DNA of 64,000 nt from Dickeya dianthicola NCPPB 453 (GTDB lineage: Bacteria; Pseudomonadota; Gammaproteobacteria; Enterobacterales; Enterobacteriaceae): the NCBI RefSeq assembly GCF_000365305.1, contig NZ_CM001841.1, positions 3,664,894 to 3,728,893 of the forward strand, in the 5' to 3' direction. The position numbers were made by a program, and so were the translations under genes. Position 1 is the first letter of the stretch, and every line of letters starts with the position of its first letter. This document shows, piece by piece, positions 20,080 through 30,727 of the stretch. The notes below the pieces were generated by a model, which saw nothing but the letters and a program-made list of their open reading frames with translations, was not told the DNA's origin and did not search any database.

Positions 20080-22026
20080 ATGAAGCATAAGCTGGTGCTG
20101 AGCCTGCTTGCGATAGCCATCGCTAACGCCACTCAGGCAGCCACCGTCGATTTACGGGTGCTGGAAACCACCGATCTTCACAGCAATATGATGGACTATG
20201 ACTACTATAAAGACAGTCCCACGGATAAATTCGGACTGGTCCGTACCGCCAGCCTGATTCAGGCCGCCCGTCAGCAAGCCGTCAACAGCGTACTGGTGGA
20301 CAACGGCGACATTATTCAGGGCAGCCCGCTAGGCGACTACATCGCCGCCAAAGGGTTGCAGAAAGGCGACGTACACCCGGTCTATCAGGCGATGAACACA
20401 CTGGATTACGCAGTCGGCAATATCGGTAACCACGAATTCAATTACGGGCTGGACTACCTGCATCATGCGCTGGCCGGCGCCCATTTCCCGTATATCAACG
20501 CCAACGTGCTGGACGCCAAAACCGGCAAACCACTGTTTACGCCTTATCTTATCGAAAAGAAAACGGTGAAAGACCGTGACGGCAACACCCACGAACTGCG
20601 CATTGGGTATATCGGCTTCGTGCCGCCGCAAATCATGGTCTGGGACAAAGCCAACCTGAGCGGCAAAGTCACGGTGGCGGACATCACCGAAACCGCGAAG
20701 AAATGGGTGCCTGAACTGCGCAAACAGGGGGCGGACGTAGTGATAGCCATCCCGCACTCCGGCCTGTCGACGGAGCCGTACAAAGCGATGGCGGAAAACT
20801 CGGTCTACTACTTAAGCCAGACTCCCGGTATTGACGCCATTATGTTCGGCCATACCCACGCGGTATTCCCGAGCAAGGATTTCGCCGGCATCACCGGCGC
20901 CGACATCGCCAAAGGCACGCTGAACAGCGTTCCCGCCGTGATGCCTGGCCAGTGGGGCGACCACCTCGGCGTGGTGGACCTGGTGCTGAACAACGACAAC
21001 GGCCAGTGGACAGTGACCGAAGGCAAGGCGGAGGCGCGCCCGATCTACGACAAAGCGCAGAAGAAATCACTGGCGGCGGAAGACGCGCAGTTGGTCAACG
21101 TGCTGGCGGACGCCCATCAGAAAACCCGCGAATTTGTCAGTAAGCCCATCGGCAAGGCTTCCGACAACATGTACAGCTACCTATCGCTGATTCAGGACGA
21201 CCCGACGGTTCAGATAGTCAACAACGCGCAGACAGCGTATGTCGAGCATTTTATTCAGGGCGACCCGGATCTGACGGAACTGCCGGTGCTGTCCGCAGCG
21301 GCGCCGTTCAAGGCCGGCGGCCGCAAGAACGACCCGGCCAGCTACGTGGAAGTGGAGAAAGGCCAACTGACCTTCCGTAACGCCGCCGACCTCTATCTCT
21401 ATCCCAACACGCTGGTGGTGGTGAAAGTTAAAGGCGAGCAGGTACGGGAATGGCTGGAATGCTCCGCCGGTCAGTTCAACCAGATTGACGCGCATAAACG
21501 CGAGCCGCAGCCGCTCATCAACTGGGATGGGTTTCGCACCTATAACTTTGACGTCATTGACGGCGTGAACTATCAGGTAGACGTCACCCAGCCCGCCCGT
21601 TACGACGGCGAGTGTCAGTTGATCAACGCCAGTGCGCACCGCATCAAGGATCTGACCTTCAAAGGCAAACCTATCGATCCGCAGGCCACGTTCCTGATCG
21701 CCACCAACAACTACCGCGCCTATGGCGAGAAATTCGCCGGCACCGGTGAAAAACAGGTCGCGTTCGCTTCGCCGGATGAAAACCGTGCGGTGCTGGCCGC
21801 CTATATCGGCGCCGAAACGAAAAAAGCCGGCGAGGTAAAACCGGCCGCGGACAACAACTGGCGTCTGGCGAAAATTGTCAGCGATACCCCGCTGGATATC
21901 CGGGTGGAGACATCGCCGTCGCCGAAAGCGGCTGCCTTCATCAAGGAAAATTCGCAGTACCCGCTAACGCTGGTGGGTAACGACGACATCGGCTTTGCCG
22001 TCTACCGTCTTGATCTACAAAAATAA
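20080..22026 (+). CDS. cpdB: Periplasmic 2',3'-cyclic-nucleotide 2'-phosphodiesterase/3'-nucleotidase
   Basis: A 648-residue secreted metallophosphoesterase that scavenges 2',3'-cyclic nucleotides and 3'-nucleotides in the periplasm. The signal peptide covers about residues 1-20 (IANATQA). The metallophosphatase domain has TTDLHSNM (about 30) and GNHEFNYG (about 124). A 5'-nucleotidase C-terminal substrate domain follows from about residue 360. The length agrees with E. coli CpdB (647). AGGAG precedes the ATG at 20080. A clear intrinsic terminator follows. Confidence 0.97.
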   Translation: MKHKLVLSLLAIAIANATQAATVDLRVLETTDLHSNMMDYDYYKDSPTDKFGLVRTASLIQAARQQAVNSVLVDNGDIIQGSPLGDYIAAKGLQKGDVHPVYQAMNTLDYAVGNIGNHEFNYGLDYLHHALAGAHFPYINANVLDAKTGKPLFTPYLIEKKTVKDRDGNTHELRIGYIGFVPPQIMVWDKANLSGKVTVADITETAKKWVPELRKQGADVVIAIPHSGLSTEPYKAMAENSVYYLSQTPGIDAIMFGHTHAVFPSKDFAGITGADIAKGTLNSVPAVMPGQWGDHLGVVDLVLNNDNGQWTVTEGKAEARPIYDKAQKKSLAAEDAQLVNVLADAHQKTREFVSKPIGKASDNMYSYLSLIQDDPTVQIVNNAQTAYVEHFIQGDPDLTELPVLSAAAPFKAGGRKNDPASYVEVEKGQLTFRNAADLYLYPNTLVVVKVKGEQVREWLECSAGQFNQIDAHKREPQPLINWDGFRTYNFDVIDGVNYQVDVTQPARYDGECQLINASAHRIKDLTFKGKPIDPQATFLIATNNYRAYGEKFAGTGEKQVAFASPDENRAVLAAYIGAETKKAGEVKPAADNNWRLAKIVSDTPLDIRVETSPSPKAAAFIKENSQYPLTLVGNDDIGFAVYRLDLQK

Positions 22027-22036
22027 TAACCCCATC

Positions 22037-22065
22037 AAACCGCGCTTCCACGGCGCGGTTTTTTT
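22037..22065 (+). terminator. Intrinsic terminator of cpdB
   Basis: AAACCGCGC and GCGCGGTTT form a stem with a 7-nt loop, followed by TTTTT. Confidence 0.9.
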
Positions 22066-22109
22066 CATCTTCTTCCCCAGTAATCCTTTTTAGGGATAGC
22101 TAATTTCAA

Positions 22110-22132
22110 AAGATGCATTTAAAATGCATTTT
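22110..22132 (+). promoter_or_regulatory. NsrR operator upstream of ytfE
   Basis: AAGATGCATTT, one base, AAATGCATTTT is an 11-1-11 inverted repeat closely matching the NsrR consensus. It sits 31 bp before the ytfE start. Because nsrR itself lies at 34453-34878, nitric-oxide-inducible control of ytfE is strongly suggested. Confidence 0.88.
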
Positions 22133-22162
22133 ATAAACTGCACCGTTCAGGGAGTACCCACC

Positions 22163-22828
22163 ATGCATTACCGCGACCAACCATTAGGCGAACTGGCCAT
22201 CACCATCCCTCGCGCCACCGCGCTGTTCCGTGAATTCAACCTCGATTTCTGCTGTGGCGGCAAACAGACGCTGCTGCGCGCCGCCAGCAAACAGGCGCTG
22301 GATATCGAAATGCTGGAATCGCGCCTGACCATTCTGGCGGCGCAGCCGTCAACGGAAAAAGACTGGCAGCAGGCGTCTCTGGGCGAAATTATCCAGCACA
22401 TCATCAGCCGTTTCCACGATCGTCACCGCGAGCAGTTGCCGGAATTGATCCGGATGGCCGAAAAAGTGGAACGTGTACACCACGATAAACCAGCCTGCCC
22501 GCACGGACTGACCAATCAACTGATGCTGATTCACGACGATCTGGCGCAGCACATGATGAAAGAAGAGCGGATCCTGTTCCCGATGATTCAGTCCGGTATG
22601 GGCGCGCAAGCCGGCGGGCCGATTTCGATGATGGAACACGAACACGATGACGCCGGTCAGCAACTGGAAGTGGTCAAAACGATCACCAACAACGTTACGC
22701 CGCCAGACAATGCCTGCACCACCTGGCGCGCGCTGTATACCGGCATCAACGAGTTTATCGACGACCTGATGGAGCACATCCATCTGGAAAACAACCAGTT
22801 ATTCCCGCGGGCGCTGCGGGGCGAATAA
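22163..22828 (+). CDS. ytfE: Iron-sulfur cluster repair di-iron protein (RIC)
   Basis: A 221-residue cytoplasmic di-iron protein that helps repair Fe-S clusters damaged by nitric oxide or oxidants. The N-terminal ScdA domain carries FCCGGK (about 28-34). The C-terminal hemerythrin-like domain carries the His/Glu ligands in [16 protein letters not shown] and EHDDAGQ and near HIHLENN. The frame is open from 22124, but the ATG at 22163 has GGGAG nine bases upstream and gives the E. coli length (220). NsrR regulation is predicted from the operator at 22110-22132. Confidence 0.96.
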   Translation: MHYRDQPLGELAITIPRATALFREFNLDFCCGGKQTLLRAASKQALDIEMLESRLTILAAQPSTEKDWQQASLGEIIQHIISRFHDRHREQLPELIRMAEKVERVHHDKPACPHGLTNQLMLIHDDLAQHMMKEERILFPMIQSGMGAQAGGPISMMEHEHDDAGQQLEVVKTITNNVTPPDNACTTWRALYTGINEFIDDLMEHIHLENNQLFPRALRGE

Positions 22829-22881
22829 CAGCCGTTATTCGCCATGTAGCCGCTCGTATTGCGATAAAAACCTGGCGATAA

Positions 22882-22911
22882 AAAAACCGTGCGATTTTAA
22901 GCACGGTTTTT
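22882..22911. terminator. Bidirectional terminator between ytfE and the DUF2502 gene
   Basis: AAAAACCGTGC and GCACGGTTTTT form a perfect stem with an 8-nt loop. A and T runs on both flanks suit either direction. Confidence 0.88.
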
Positions 22912-22941
22912 TGTTTTATTCGACGTTATCAACCATCCGGC

Positions 22942-23316
22942 TTACCAGCGAGGACCACCGCCGTGGTGAGGACCGGGACCCCAACCCCATCCAGGGCCAG
23001 GCCCGCGTGGTCCGCCAGGAACGACATAAACCGGCGGCGGGGCTTCTACCACCACAACACGGCGTGGCGGGGGGGGCGGTGCATAGTCGTAATATTGGTA
23101 ATAAACCGGGCGGGCATGATGGCGACGGCGCTCATGCCAACTGTCTGGGTCGCACCAACGATCGCCGTCCCAGTAATAGCCACGATCGTCACGATCGCCG
23201 ATGTGAAGATACACACCCGGCAGCGCCAGACTCAGGCTGTCGGCCTGTGCGGCAGGCATCGCCGACAACAGTACACCCGTTATAATGGCACCGAATAAAA
23301 GTGGCTTAATCATCAT
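22942..23316 (-). CDS. Small secreted DUF2502-like protein
   Basis: A 124-residue predicted periplasmic or outer-envelope protein. The signal peptide covers about residues 1-26 (MPAAQADS). The segment LPGVYLHIGDRDDRGYYWDG resembles the DUF2502/YpeC family. The C-terminal half is low complexity: Arg/His-rich, then PPPPP and VVVVEAPPP, then Gly/Pro-rich ending HHGGGPRW. The function is unknown. An ATG pair at 23316/23313 follows AGAGG; the open frame extends further upstream but lacks support there. It is inserted between ytfE and fklB relative to E. coli. Confidence 0.8.
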   Translation of the reverse strand: MMIKPLLFGAIITGVLLSAMPAAQADSLSLALPGVYLHIGDRDDRGYYWDGDRWCDPDSWHERRRHHARPVYYQYYDYAPPPPPRRVVVVEAPPPVYVVPGGPRGPGPGWGWGPGPHHGGGPRW

Positions 23317-23561
23317 GCTAACCTCTGCTTCACCGCGATGCGGCGGATGACTCACTTATACGACGCGCCGCCATTAACCGCTATCAGAAAATGGCTAAAT
23401 ATTAATACCTTCAGGAAAGTAATTTCGGTTTGGCGCCGCTTGCCGAAGTCAGCATAACGGCGCAATCGTCAGGTCGATGAAAAACGATGGGATTGGTGCG
23501 GCTAACGCGATGGCGAGTCAGAGGAAAGCGTGCCGGGTCACGACGTACCCGGCAGAGAAAC

Positions 23562-24182
23562 TTACAGGATTTCCAGCAGTTCCACTTCAAAAATCAACGT
23601 GCTGAACGGCGGGATGGACGCGCCCGCGCCACGTTCGCCATACGCTAGATTCTGAGGAATATAGAGCTCCCACTTCGAACCGACCGGCATCAGCGTCAGC
23701 GCTTCGATCCAACCCGGAATCACGCCGCTGACCGGGAATTCCGCCGGCTGGCCGCGCTGCACCGAGCTGTCGAACACGGCGCCGTCAATCAGGCGGCCGG
23801 TGTAGTGAACCCGAACCCGATCCTGACGCGCCGGGATTGCGCCTTCGCCCTGCGTCAGCACACGAAATTGCAGGCCGCTCTCGGTGCTGTTGACGCCGTC
23901 TTTGCCGGCGTTGGCTTCCAGAAAGCGCTGCCCTTCCGCCGCTTGCTCACGCTGACGCTCACGACGCACCTCATCCGCCCGCTCATGCACTTCACGCAAC
24001 GCGCGATGTACCACATCAACCGGCACCACAGGCGCGTTTCCTTCCAGCGCATCGCACAGCCCCGCGACCAGCGCATCGGGGATCAACCCCTCCAGACCAG
24101 ATTCCTGCAGTTGTTGACCAATCTGCAGGCCAATGCCGTAGCTTGCCTGCGCTTCGACGCTGTCATAAGAAGGCGTTGTCAT
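23562..24182 (-). CDS. fklB: FKBP-type peptidyl-prolyl cis-trans isomerase, 22 kDa
   Basis: A 206-residue, FkpA/Mip-like isomerase without a signal peptide. The N-terminal helical dimerisation domain covers about 1-90. The FKBP domain, from about 110, has [19 protein letters not shown] and [18 protein letters not shown]. The length is the same as E. coli FklB. The ATG at 24182 follows AAAGGAAC. The 206-206 length match and the near-identical N-terminus ([18 protein letters not shown]) settle the start. It is divergent from ytfB across 226 bp, in which nothing definite was recognised. Confidence 0.96.
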   Translation of the reverse strand: MTTPSYDSVEAQASYGIGLQIGQQLQESGLEGLIPDALVAGLCDALEGNAPVVPVDVVHRALREVHERADEVRRERQREQAAEGQRFLEANAGKDGVNSTESGLQFRVLTQGEGAIPARQDRVRVHYTGRLIDGAVFDSSVQRGQPAEFPVSGVIPGWIEALTLMPVGSKWELYIPQNLAYGERGAGASIPPFSTLIFEVELLEIL

Positions 24183-24408
24183 GAATGTTCCTTTAATCTG
24201 TAAAATACGAAAACGCAGCATAGCAGCGAGTCGGTTGAGGGTAAAACGTTCTGTCGTGATCTCGCCGCCCTACCGGTCAGCGGTGCGCCAAACCGCTCAT
24301 GTTTGCGGCGTCGGTATCCAATGACGATGACCTTAGCTGGTTATCTGCCCTTGATTACCGATATAATTAGCTTGTTTTCACCTTTATACGGTTCTAAGAG
24401 AGGTCATC

Positions 24409-25116
24409 ATGGGCAGAATCGCGCCCAGGAGAAAGCAATCCGCCTGGAATCACCTGACGCTATGGCAATCCTGCCAGAACTGGCTGACCCAATGGCGTCG
24501 ACGCAAGGACATTCCCGGTGAACCGGAAGAAAGCGCAGACGAGGCGGAGACGGTTACCCCGGCCCCCGCGCCACGCCGCAGGCATCGCAGACAGCTATCC
24601 TGGCTGCGGACGCTTTGGCATCTGCCGGATGATTTCAGCTGGATGGAACCGCTGCCCTATCTTCACCGTCGTTGTATTCTGATTTTGCTGTGTTTGCTGT
24701 TGCTGGCGCTGCTGTGGCCGGTGTCCCCGCCCGCCTCCGCGCCTTCCCGTCAGGTGGACGTACCGCTCAGCTCGCAGAGCGCGCCGCTACAGGCGCAATT
24801 GGTGGACCCGGCTGCCACCGCCAGCCAGACGCCGCGCCCGGCGACGCCTGGCGCCCACTGGCAATCCTACCAGATAGCCTCCGGCCAGACGCTGGCCCAG
24901 TTATTTCGCGACAACAACCTTCCCGTCAACGATGTCTTCGCTATGGCGCAGGAGGAGGGGCAAAGCAAGCCGCTCAGCAATCTGCGGACCGGGCAGAAAA
25001 TCCAGCTACAGCTCAATACGCAAGGTATGGTGAGCCAGCTTGAGATCGACACCCCGGACGGTCAACAGGTGCAGTTCGTCCGCCAGCAGGATGGCTCTTT
25101 CATCCGCATTCGCTGA
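24409..25116 (+). CDS. ytfB: OapA/LysM-like cell-division-associated protein YtfB
   Basis: A 235-residue bitopic inner membrane protein. The N-terminal cytoplasmic basic region covers about 1-85, one transmembrane helix about 88-108 (ILILLCLLLLALLWPV), and a Pro/Ala-rich linker follows. The C-terminal periplasmic OapA domain (about 148-235) has YQIASGQTLAQLFRDNNLP, a LysM-like glycan-binding fold. E. coli YtfB localises to the septum and binds glycan strands. This N-terminus is longer than in E. coli (212 residues) by an extra Arg-rich segment. The start ATG follows GAGAGG. Confidence 0.9.
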   Translation: MGRIAPRRKQSAWNHLTLWQSCQNWLTQWRRRKDIPGEPEESADEAETVTPAPAPRRRHRRQLSWLRTLWHLPDDFSWMEPLPYLHRRCILILLCLLLLALLWPVSPPASAPSRQVDVPLSSQSAPLQAQLVDPAATASQTPRPATPGAHWQSYQIASGQTLAQLFRDNNLPVNDVFAMAQEEGQSKPLSNLRTGQKIQLQLNTQGMVSQLEIDTPDGQQVQFVRQQDGSFIRIR

Positions 25117-25474
25117 GCGCTGCCTGTTCTATCAGAAAATCTCGCAACACCATCGCATGATTCCGCTCCGTATCCCGGCTGCCATACAGCAGGGTTATCG
25201 GCGGGGACTGACGCAGTAACGTCACCAGCGGCCGCCACGCGGTGTGCTGACTCAGTTCCGCACGGTACATCCCGACAAAGGTTTCCCATTGCACCGGATT
25301 GGCGTGAAACCAACGCCGTAGCTCATGGCCTGGCGCGACGTCTTTAAGCCAGACGACGCCGGGCAGACGGCTTTTGGCTATGCCGCGCGGCCACAACCTG
25401 TCGACCAGAAACGAGGGGAAAGAAAAAGGGGGCTGCGCATCATAGACACGCATCAATTGGACCGGCTCGCTCAT
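25100..25474 (-). CDS. DUF488 family protein
   Basis: A 124-residue cytoplasmic protein. VDRLWPRGIAKSRL (about 25-38) and WLKDVAPGHELRRWF (about 42-56) are typical of the short DUF488 proteins (YeaO-like). LLYGSRDTERNHA (about 95-107) is the conserved late motif. The function is unknown; DUF488 contains conserved Arg and Cys/Asp positions suggestive of nucleic-acid or nucleotide handling, which is not demonstrated. The 3' end overlaps ytfB by 17 bp in convergent orientation. Confidence 0.85.
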   Translation of the reverse strand: MSEPVQLMRVYDAQPPFSFPSFLVDRLWPRGIAKSRLPGVVWLKDVAPGHELRRWFHANPVQWETFVGMYRAELSQHTAWRPLVTLLRQSPPITLLYGSRDTERNHAMVLRDFLIEQAALSECG

Positions 25475-25536
25475 CTCGTCTGTCGCTCAATAATACACAC
25501 GTTGATGATAGGCCGCTTTGGCTGGCTTACCAATGC

Positions 25537-25563
25537 AAAACGCTGGCGCAAGGCCAGCGTTTT
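25537..25563. terminator. Terminator of the rpsF operon
   Basis: AAAACGCTGGC and GCCAGCGTTTT form a perfect 11-bp stem with a 5-nt loop, just after the rplI stop. It can work in both directions and separates rplI from the DUF488 gene. Confidence 0.85.
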
Positions 25564-25589
25564 ACCTGTTGTGGTAACCGAAGTAAAAA

Positions 25590-26039
25590 TTACTCGGCAA
25601 CAACCACGACGTTCAGCTTGGCGAATACGTCGCTGTGCAGTTGGAAGCTCACTTCGTGCTCACCCAGCATGCGCAGAACGCCGTTCGGCAGGCGAACTTC
25701 GCTCTTGGCAACATCAACACCCGCAGCGGTGACCGCATCAGCGATGTCGCGAGTACCGATGGAACCGAACAGTTTGCCTTCGTCACCCGCTTTAGATGCG
25801 ATAGTCACGGAAGCCAGCGCGTTGACTTTCTCAGCGCGAGCTTCAGCAGCAGTCAGAACGTCAGCCAGTTTGGCTTCCAGTTCAGCGCGGCGGGCTTCGA
25901 AAAACTCAACGTTTTTCTTGGTTGCCGGCACAGCTTTGCCCTGCGGAACCAGGAAGTTACGAGCGTAGCCCGCTTTAACGTTAACCTGATCACCCAGGCT
26001 GCCCAGGTTTGCTACTTTATCCAGCAGAATAACTTGCAT
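25590..26039 (-). CDS. rplI: 50S ribosomal protein L9
   Basis: A 149-residue protein with two domains joined by a long helix. It binds 23S rRNA near the L1 stalk base and helps maintain reading frame. [19 protein letters not shown] at the N-terminus and the Ala/Lys/Glu-rich connecting helix are diagnostic. The length is the same as E. coli L9. It is the last gene of rpsF-priB-rpsR-rplI. Confidence 0.98.
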   Translation of the reverse strand: MQVILLDKVANLGSLGDQVNVKAGYARNFLVPQGKAVPATKKNVEFFEARRAELEAKLADVLTAAEARAEKVNALASVTIASKAGDEGKLFGSIGTRDIADAVTAAGVDVAKSEVRLPNGVLRMLGEHEVSFQLHSDVFAKLNVVVVAE

Positions 26040-26080
26040 TACCTTATCCTCTCAAAGTCTCGTTAATGGACAGTGGCCGA

Positions 26081-26630
<550 letters not shown>

Positions 26631-26638
26631 CACAACAA

Positions 26639-27049
<411 letters not shown>

Positions 27050-27131
27050 TTATTCAGCCTCCTGTCAGGGTCAGCCGCGGCCCATGGAAGCAAGGAACGT
27101 GTTGTGTGAACGGCTGAAAAAATGACGCGTA

Positions 27132-27160
27132 ATCATACTGACTGCCACACGGAAAAACAA
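27132..27160 (-). promoter_or_regulatory. Sigma-70 promoter of the rpsF operon
   Basis: On the minus strand TTGTTT, 17 nt, TATGAT. The transcript would start about 95 nt before rpsF and include a leader with GC-rich complementary segments. Confidence 0.65.
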
Positions 27161-27260
27161 GCCATATCGCTAATTCCCCCCCTGATGAACAGATAAAGGA
27201 AAAATAAGGAGAAAAAGAAAGAAGAAATAGCCCGCTGGTAGCGGGCCGGAGGCGGGTCAA

Positions 27261-28010
27261 TCAGAGCGAGCGCGAGAAGAAATCCGCGCTAGCCCGCAGA
27301 GCGGTCGGGGTGATTTTGTGGCCGATGCCGGCCTCGGTCAGGTAAGTCAGGCGCTGATGGGACTGGCGGGCGCTTAGCTCCCGATACAATCGTTCGCTCT
27401 CCTGCGCCGGCACCAGTTCATCCGCCAGACCGTGCCAGAGCAACAGCGGACGGTCGGAAACCTTGTCCAGTTGATGACGCACATCAAAGGGCGCCACTCG
27501 CTCAGCCAGCGCCTGTAACTGCGCCTGCGCGCCCGGTTCCTCCGACGTTACCGGCGGAAACAGCGTCTGCGACAACGATGAAAAGTATCCGGAGCCCATA
27601 AAGCAGGCCACAGCCCGCAGCCAGGGATATTGCGTCATCGCCGCCAGCGCAGTCATTCCCCCCATTGATGCGCCGCAAATCCCGACCCGATCCCCATCAA
27701 TCAGCCCCCGTTCACGGCACCAGTTCAGATGGACGGGCAATTCCTGGACATTATTAAGGAAAATATCCCAGAAACAGCGCCAGCGACGCGCCTCATCGCC
27801 GTCAAACCGCGCGCCATGCATCAACGCATCCGGCGCGATGACGCGAAACCCGGCCTTCGCCAGCGCGTAGGCAAAATACGCGTAGACTTCCTTCGACGAG
27901 GTATAGCCATGAAAGAAGAAAATGGTTGGCAACGGCCGCGTTCCGCCGCCGGATGGAAAGGCGTGCAGCACGTCTATTCCTGAAACATTCTCACTTCCCA
28001 TTTCTACCAT
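27261..28010 (-). CDS. yjfP: Alpha/beta-hydrolase esterase YjfP
   Basis: A 249-residue serine hydrolase. The nucleophile elbow GASMGG puts Ser at residue 115, the oxyanion region FFHGYTSS is at about 32-39, and the late HKITP His and the Asp in WHGLADELVP complete the triad. E. coli YjfP hydrolyses short-chain p-nitrophenyl esters; the natural substrate is unknown. The ATG at 28010 gives the exact E. coli length and has AAGGAGG five bases upstream; the ATG at 28013 is too close to that site. It is next to bsmA in E. coli, but here an MCP gene intervenes. Confidence 0.9.
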   Translation of the reverse strand: MVEMGSENVSGIDVLHAFPSGGGTRPLPTIFFFHGYTSSKEVYAYFAYALAKAGFRVIAPDALMHGARFDGDEARRWRCFWDIFLNNVQELPVHLNWCRERGLIDGDRVGICGASMGGMTALAAMTQYPWLRAVACFMGSGYFSSLSQTLFPPVTSEEPGAQAQLQALAERVAPFDVRHQLDKVSDRPLLLWHGLADELVPAQESERLYRELSARQSHQRLTYLTEAGIGHKITPTALRASADFFSRSL

Positions 28011-28163
28011 CATCGCCTCCTTTCCTTCGTTGATTGACAGGTAAAACCGTAAAAAACGCCTACAATTATTCTGTATATCATTTAACCGCCAGCAACAATC
28101 AACACATAGAAAAATAAATCGCAATGATCTTAATCAAATTAGTTACAAAAGCACCAATTAGTG

Positions 28164-28190
28164 TAAAATTTCGCACTTTTTTGCCGTTAA
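28164..28190 (+). promoter_or_regulatory. Sigma-28 (FliA) promoter of the second MCP gene
   Basis: TAAAATTT, 11 nt, GCCGTTAA matches the FliA consensus at 14 of 16 positions with exact spacing. It lies 46 bp upstream of the start codon. Confidence 0.8.
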
Positions 28191-28235
28191 CGGCATTAAC
28201 CACCCCTAATAACATCCACAATAAAGAGAATTATC

Positions 28236-30176
28236 ATGCAGCTTGCTTTTAGACGCTGGAGCCTCGGTGTCAAACTTTCAGTTATCGCCTCCCTGAGTGT
28301 GGCTGTGCTGTTTATCGCATTCAGCCTCAGTCTGACCCGCTCAGCCGGTGAGAAACTGGAATCATTGACAATGCATGACATGGAAAGTCAGGTTACGGGT
28401 ATTACCGATATGATAGCCATGTACGACACCAGCCTGCAGGCCAGCGTCGACAGCTATACCAATCTGTTTGCCAGCTTTCTTCCTTCTCGTTTTACCGTGG
28501 ACAATCAGGCGCGTCTGCCCATCAGCGCTACGACCGCGCCGACCCTGAAATCCGGTGATACCATCCTCAACATGAACACCGCCGTCACCGACGACTTTCT
28601 CAGCCGTACCGGCGCCATTTCCACCATTTTCGTGCGCGATGGCGACGACTTCGTGCGTATCACCACCTCGCTGAAGAAGGAGGATAGCTCGCGCGCCATC
28701 GGCACCAAACTGGATCGCGCCAGCCCGGCGTTCGCCCCCGTCTCCGGCAACAAGTCCTTCAGCGGCTTAGCGGTACTGTTCGGCAAACAATATATCACCC
28801 AGTACAAACCGGTCACCGACGCCAGCGGCAGCGTGATCGCCATTCTGTTCGTGGGGATTGATATCAGCAAAGAATTTGCCCAGATGCAAAAACGTATTCT
28901 GGATAAACGCATCGGCGACAGCGGCCACTTTATCGTGCTTAGCAAGGCAGGCGCGACGGCCGGCGCTTATCTGGTACACCCGACACTGAGCGGGCAAAAA
29001 CCGGACTGGTCCGGCGATGCGTTGCAGCAGGTGCTGAAAAGCGACGGCGGCAGCCTGGAATACGATGATAACAGCTTGAGCGGCGATGACCGTACCCAGG
29101 TGATGGTGTATCGCAGCGTGCCGCAGTGGAAATGGGTCGTCGTCGGCACCATCAGCAAGGCCAGTCTGCTGGCGGAAATCAATACCATCCGCAATCTGTT
29201 TCTGGGCGGCGGCATCGCGCTGGTGGCGCTGTTCGCCGTGTTCTTTGTCTACCTGACCCGCCGCTGGTTGAGCCGCCCGCTGGATGAAGTGGTTAAAGTG
29301 GCGGAACAGTTCGCTGCCGGCAACCTGCAGGCGACGCTGACCACCGAGAGCCAGGATGAAGTCGGCCGGCTGGTGGACGCCATCAACAACATGGGCCACG
29401 GCCTGACCCGGTTGGTGTCTCAGGTGCGCGATGCCGCCGAAGAGATCGCCGCCGGCACTGACGCGCTGGCTGAAGACAGCGGCAACATCAGCGAGCAGAT
29501 TTCCCGTCAGGCCAGCAGCGTGGAAGAAACCTCGGCGACGATGGAGCAGTTGGCCTCGACGGTGAAACAGAATGCCGACAACGTCTCCGCCGCCAAAGGG
29601 CTGGCGACGGAAAGCGCCAGCGCCGCGCAGAATGGCAGCATAACGGTGACGGACTCGGTGGAAACCATGAGTGAAATCAAACGCTCGTCGCAGAAAATCG
29701 CCGACATCACCACCACCATCCAGTCTATCGCTTTCCAGACCAACATTCTGGCGCTTAACGCGGCGGTAGAGGCTTCGCGCGCCGGCGAGCACGGCAAAGG
29801 TTTCGCCGTGGTCGCCGCCGAGGTGCGCTCGCTGGCTCAACGCAGCTCCACCGCGGTGAAGGAAATCGAGGCGCTGATTACCGAATCGCTGCATCAGATC
29901 GAAACCGGCTACCGTTTCTCGGAAAAAACCCGTTCGGTGATGGACGATCTGCTGCACCGCATTCAGCAGGTCAGCACCATCGTTAATGACATTGATATCG
30001 CCTCGCGCGAACAGTCACAGGGAATTGAACAGGTCAACGTGGCTATCAACCAGATTGGGCAGGCCATCAACCAGAACGCCTCGCTGGTGCAGAACTCGGA
30101 AAGCACCGCGCAAGGGTTACGCGAAAAAGGCCATCATCTGAGCGATGTGGTCAGCGTGTTCCGCATCCATCCCTAA
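28236..30176 (+). CDS. Methyl-accepting chemotaxis protein with Cache-type sensor
   Basis: A 646-residue chemoreceptor. Transmembrane helix 1 spans about residues 10-32. The periplasmic region (about 35-310) resembles the Cache_3/Cache_2 fusion: an SRTGAISTIFVRDGDDFVRITTS strand set, and YKPVTDASGSVIAILFVGIDIS. Transmembrane helix 2 spans about 312-335, followed by HAMP, then the signalling domain with [25 protein letters not shown]. Cache sensors usually bind small organic ligands, and this one is unassigned. The C-terminus VFRIHP lacks a CheR-tethering pentapeptide. The sigma-28 promoter fits flagellar-regulon control. A GC-rich hairpin follows the stop (30188-30210). Confidence 0.93.
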   Translation: MQLAFRRWSLGVKLSVIASLSVAVLFIAFSLSLTRSAGEKLESLTMHDMESQVTGITDMIAMYDTSLQASVDSYTNLFASFLPSRFTVDNQARLPISATTAPTLKSGDTILNMNTAVTDDFLSRTGAISTIFVRDGDDFVRITTSLKKEDSSRAIGTKLDRASPAFAPVSGNKSFSGLAVLFGKQYITQYKPVTDASGSVIAILFVGIDISKEFAQMQKRILDKRIGDSGHFIVLSKAGATAGAYLVHPTLSGQKPDWSGDALQQVLKSDGGSLEYDDNSLSGDDRTQVMVYRSVPQWKWVVVGTISKASLLAEINTIRNLFLGGGIALVALFAVFFVYLTRRWLSRPLDEVVKVAEQFAAGNLQATLTTESQDEVGRLVDAINNMGHGLTRLVSQVRDAAEEIAAGTDALAEDSGNISEQISRQASSVEETSATMEQLASTVKQNADNVSAAKGLATESASAAQNGSITVTDSVETMSEIKRSSQKIADITTTIQSIAFQTNILALNAAVEASRAGEHGKGFAVVAAEVRSLAQRSSTAVKEIEALITESLHQIETGYRFSEKTRSVMDDLLHRIQQVSTIVNDIDIASREQSQGIEQVNVAINQIGQAINQNASLVQNSESTAQGLREKGHHLSDVVSVFRIHP

Positions 30177-30187
30177 TCGCTTCATCA

Positions 30188-30210
30188 CCTCTGCCGGCCG
30201 CCGGCAGAGG
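30188..30210 (+). terminator. Hairpin after the second MCP gene
   Basis: CCTCTGCCGG and CCGGCAGAGG form a perfect 10-bp stem with a 3-nt loop. There is no T-tract, so termination strength is uncertain. Confidence 0.6.
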
Positions 30211-30312
30211 CCCGCTTCGGCGGCTTATCCCCGTAGCACGCCAGCGGTATCCCTTTTTGCCTCAAGGGGTTACACTATACCCACCTATACCGGACCGACC
30301 GGAACACCACCT

Positions 30313-30681
30313 ATGACATGTCCATCATGGCTATTACGCGTTCCGCCGTTGAACCGCGTGGTGCTGAGCGCCCTGTTGTCGATGTTGATCAGTGGCTGTA
30401 CGTTGCTGGCCGGCAAGCCGGTCCCGCCGCCGCCGCCCGCGGAACAGGCGGTCGACGTGTCCAGAGAACAGAGCTATCTGCTGGAAAAAGCCGGTTCGGT
30501 TTCGGTGGATGTACGCGGCAGTCTGGATGACGCGGTACGGGAAATACAACGTCAGGCCAATGCACGCGGCATGCCTTATTACCGGGTGGTCAGCCTGACG
30601 GAAAGCGAACATGTGCGACGAGATAGCTGGCACGGCTATGCCATCTTCTACCGGCCGCCGGCCGCCGCCGGCCGCCCTTGA
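30313..30681 (+). CDS. bsmA: BsmA-like lipoprotein (biofilm/peroxide stress, DUF1471)
   Basis: A 122-residue predicted lipoprotein. The signal peptide ends with lipobox LISGC (Cys about residue 36), and a Pro-rich linker follows (PVPPPPPAEQ). The DUF1471 (YhcN-like) domain has VSVDVRGSLDDAVREIQRQANARGM in sequence and ends YAIFYRP. E. coli BsmA affects biofilm and peroxide tolerance, and its place near yjfP and rlmB supports orthology. The start is provisional: the ATG at 30313 has only a weak GGAA, and the frame is open into the preceding MCP gene. Confidence 0.82.
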   Translation: MTCPSWLLRVPPLNRVVLSALLSMLISGCTLLAGKPVPPPPPAEQAVDVSREQSYLLEKAGSVSVDVRGSLDDAVREIQRQANARGMPYYRVVSLTESEHVRRDSWHGYAIFYRPPAAAGRP

Positions 30682-30727
30682 ACCAACCAGGCCAAATCAG
30701 TGCCCCAAAGAGATTAAGAGGATAAGG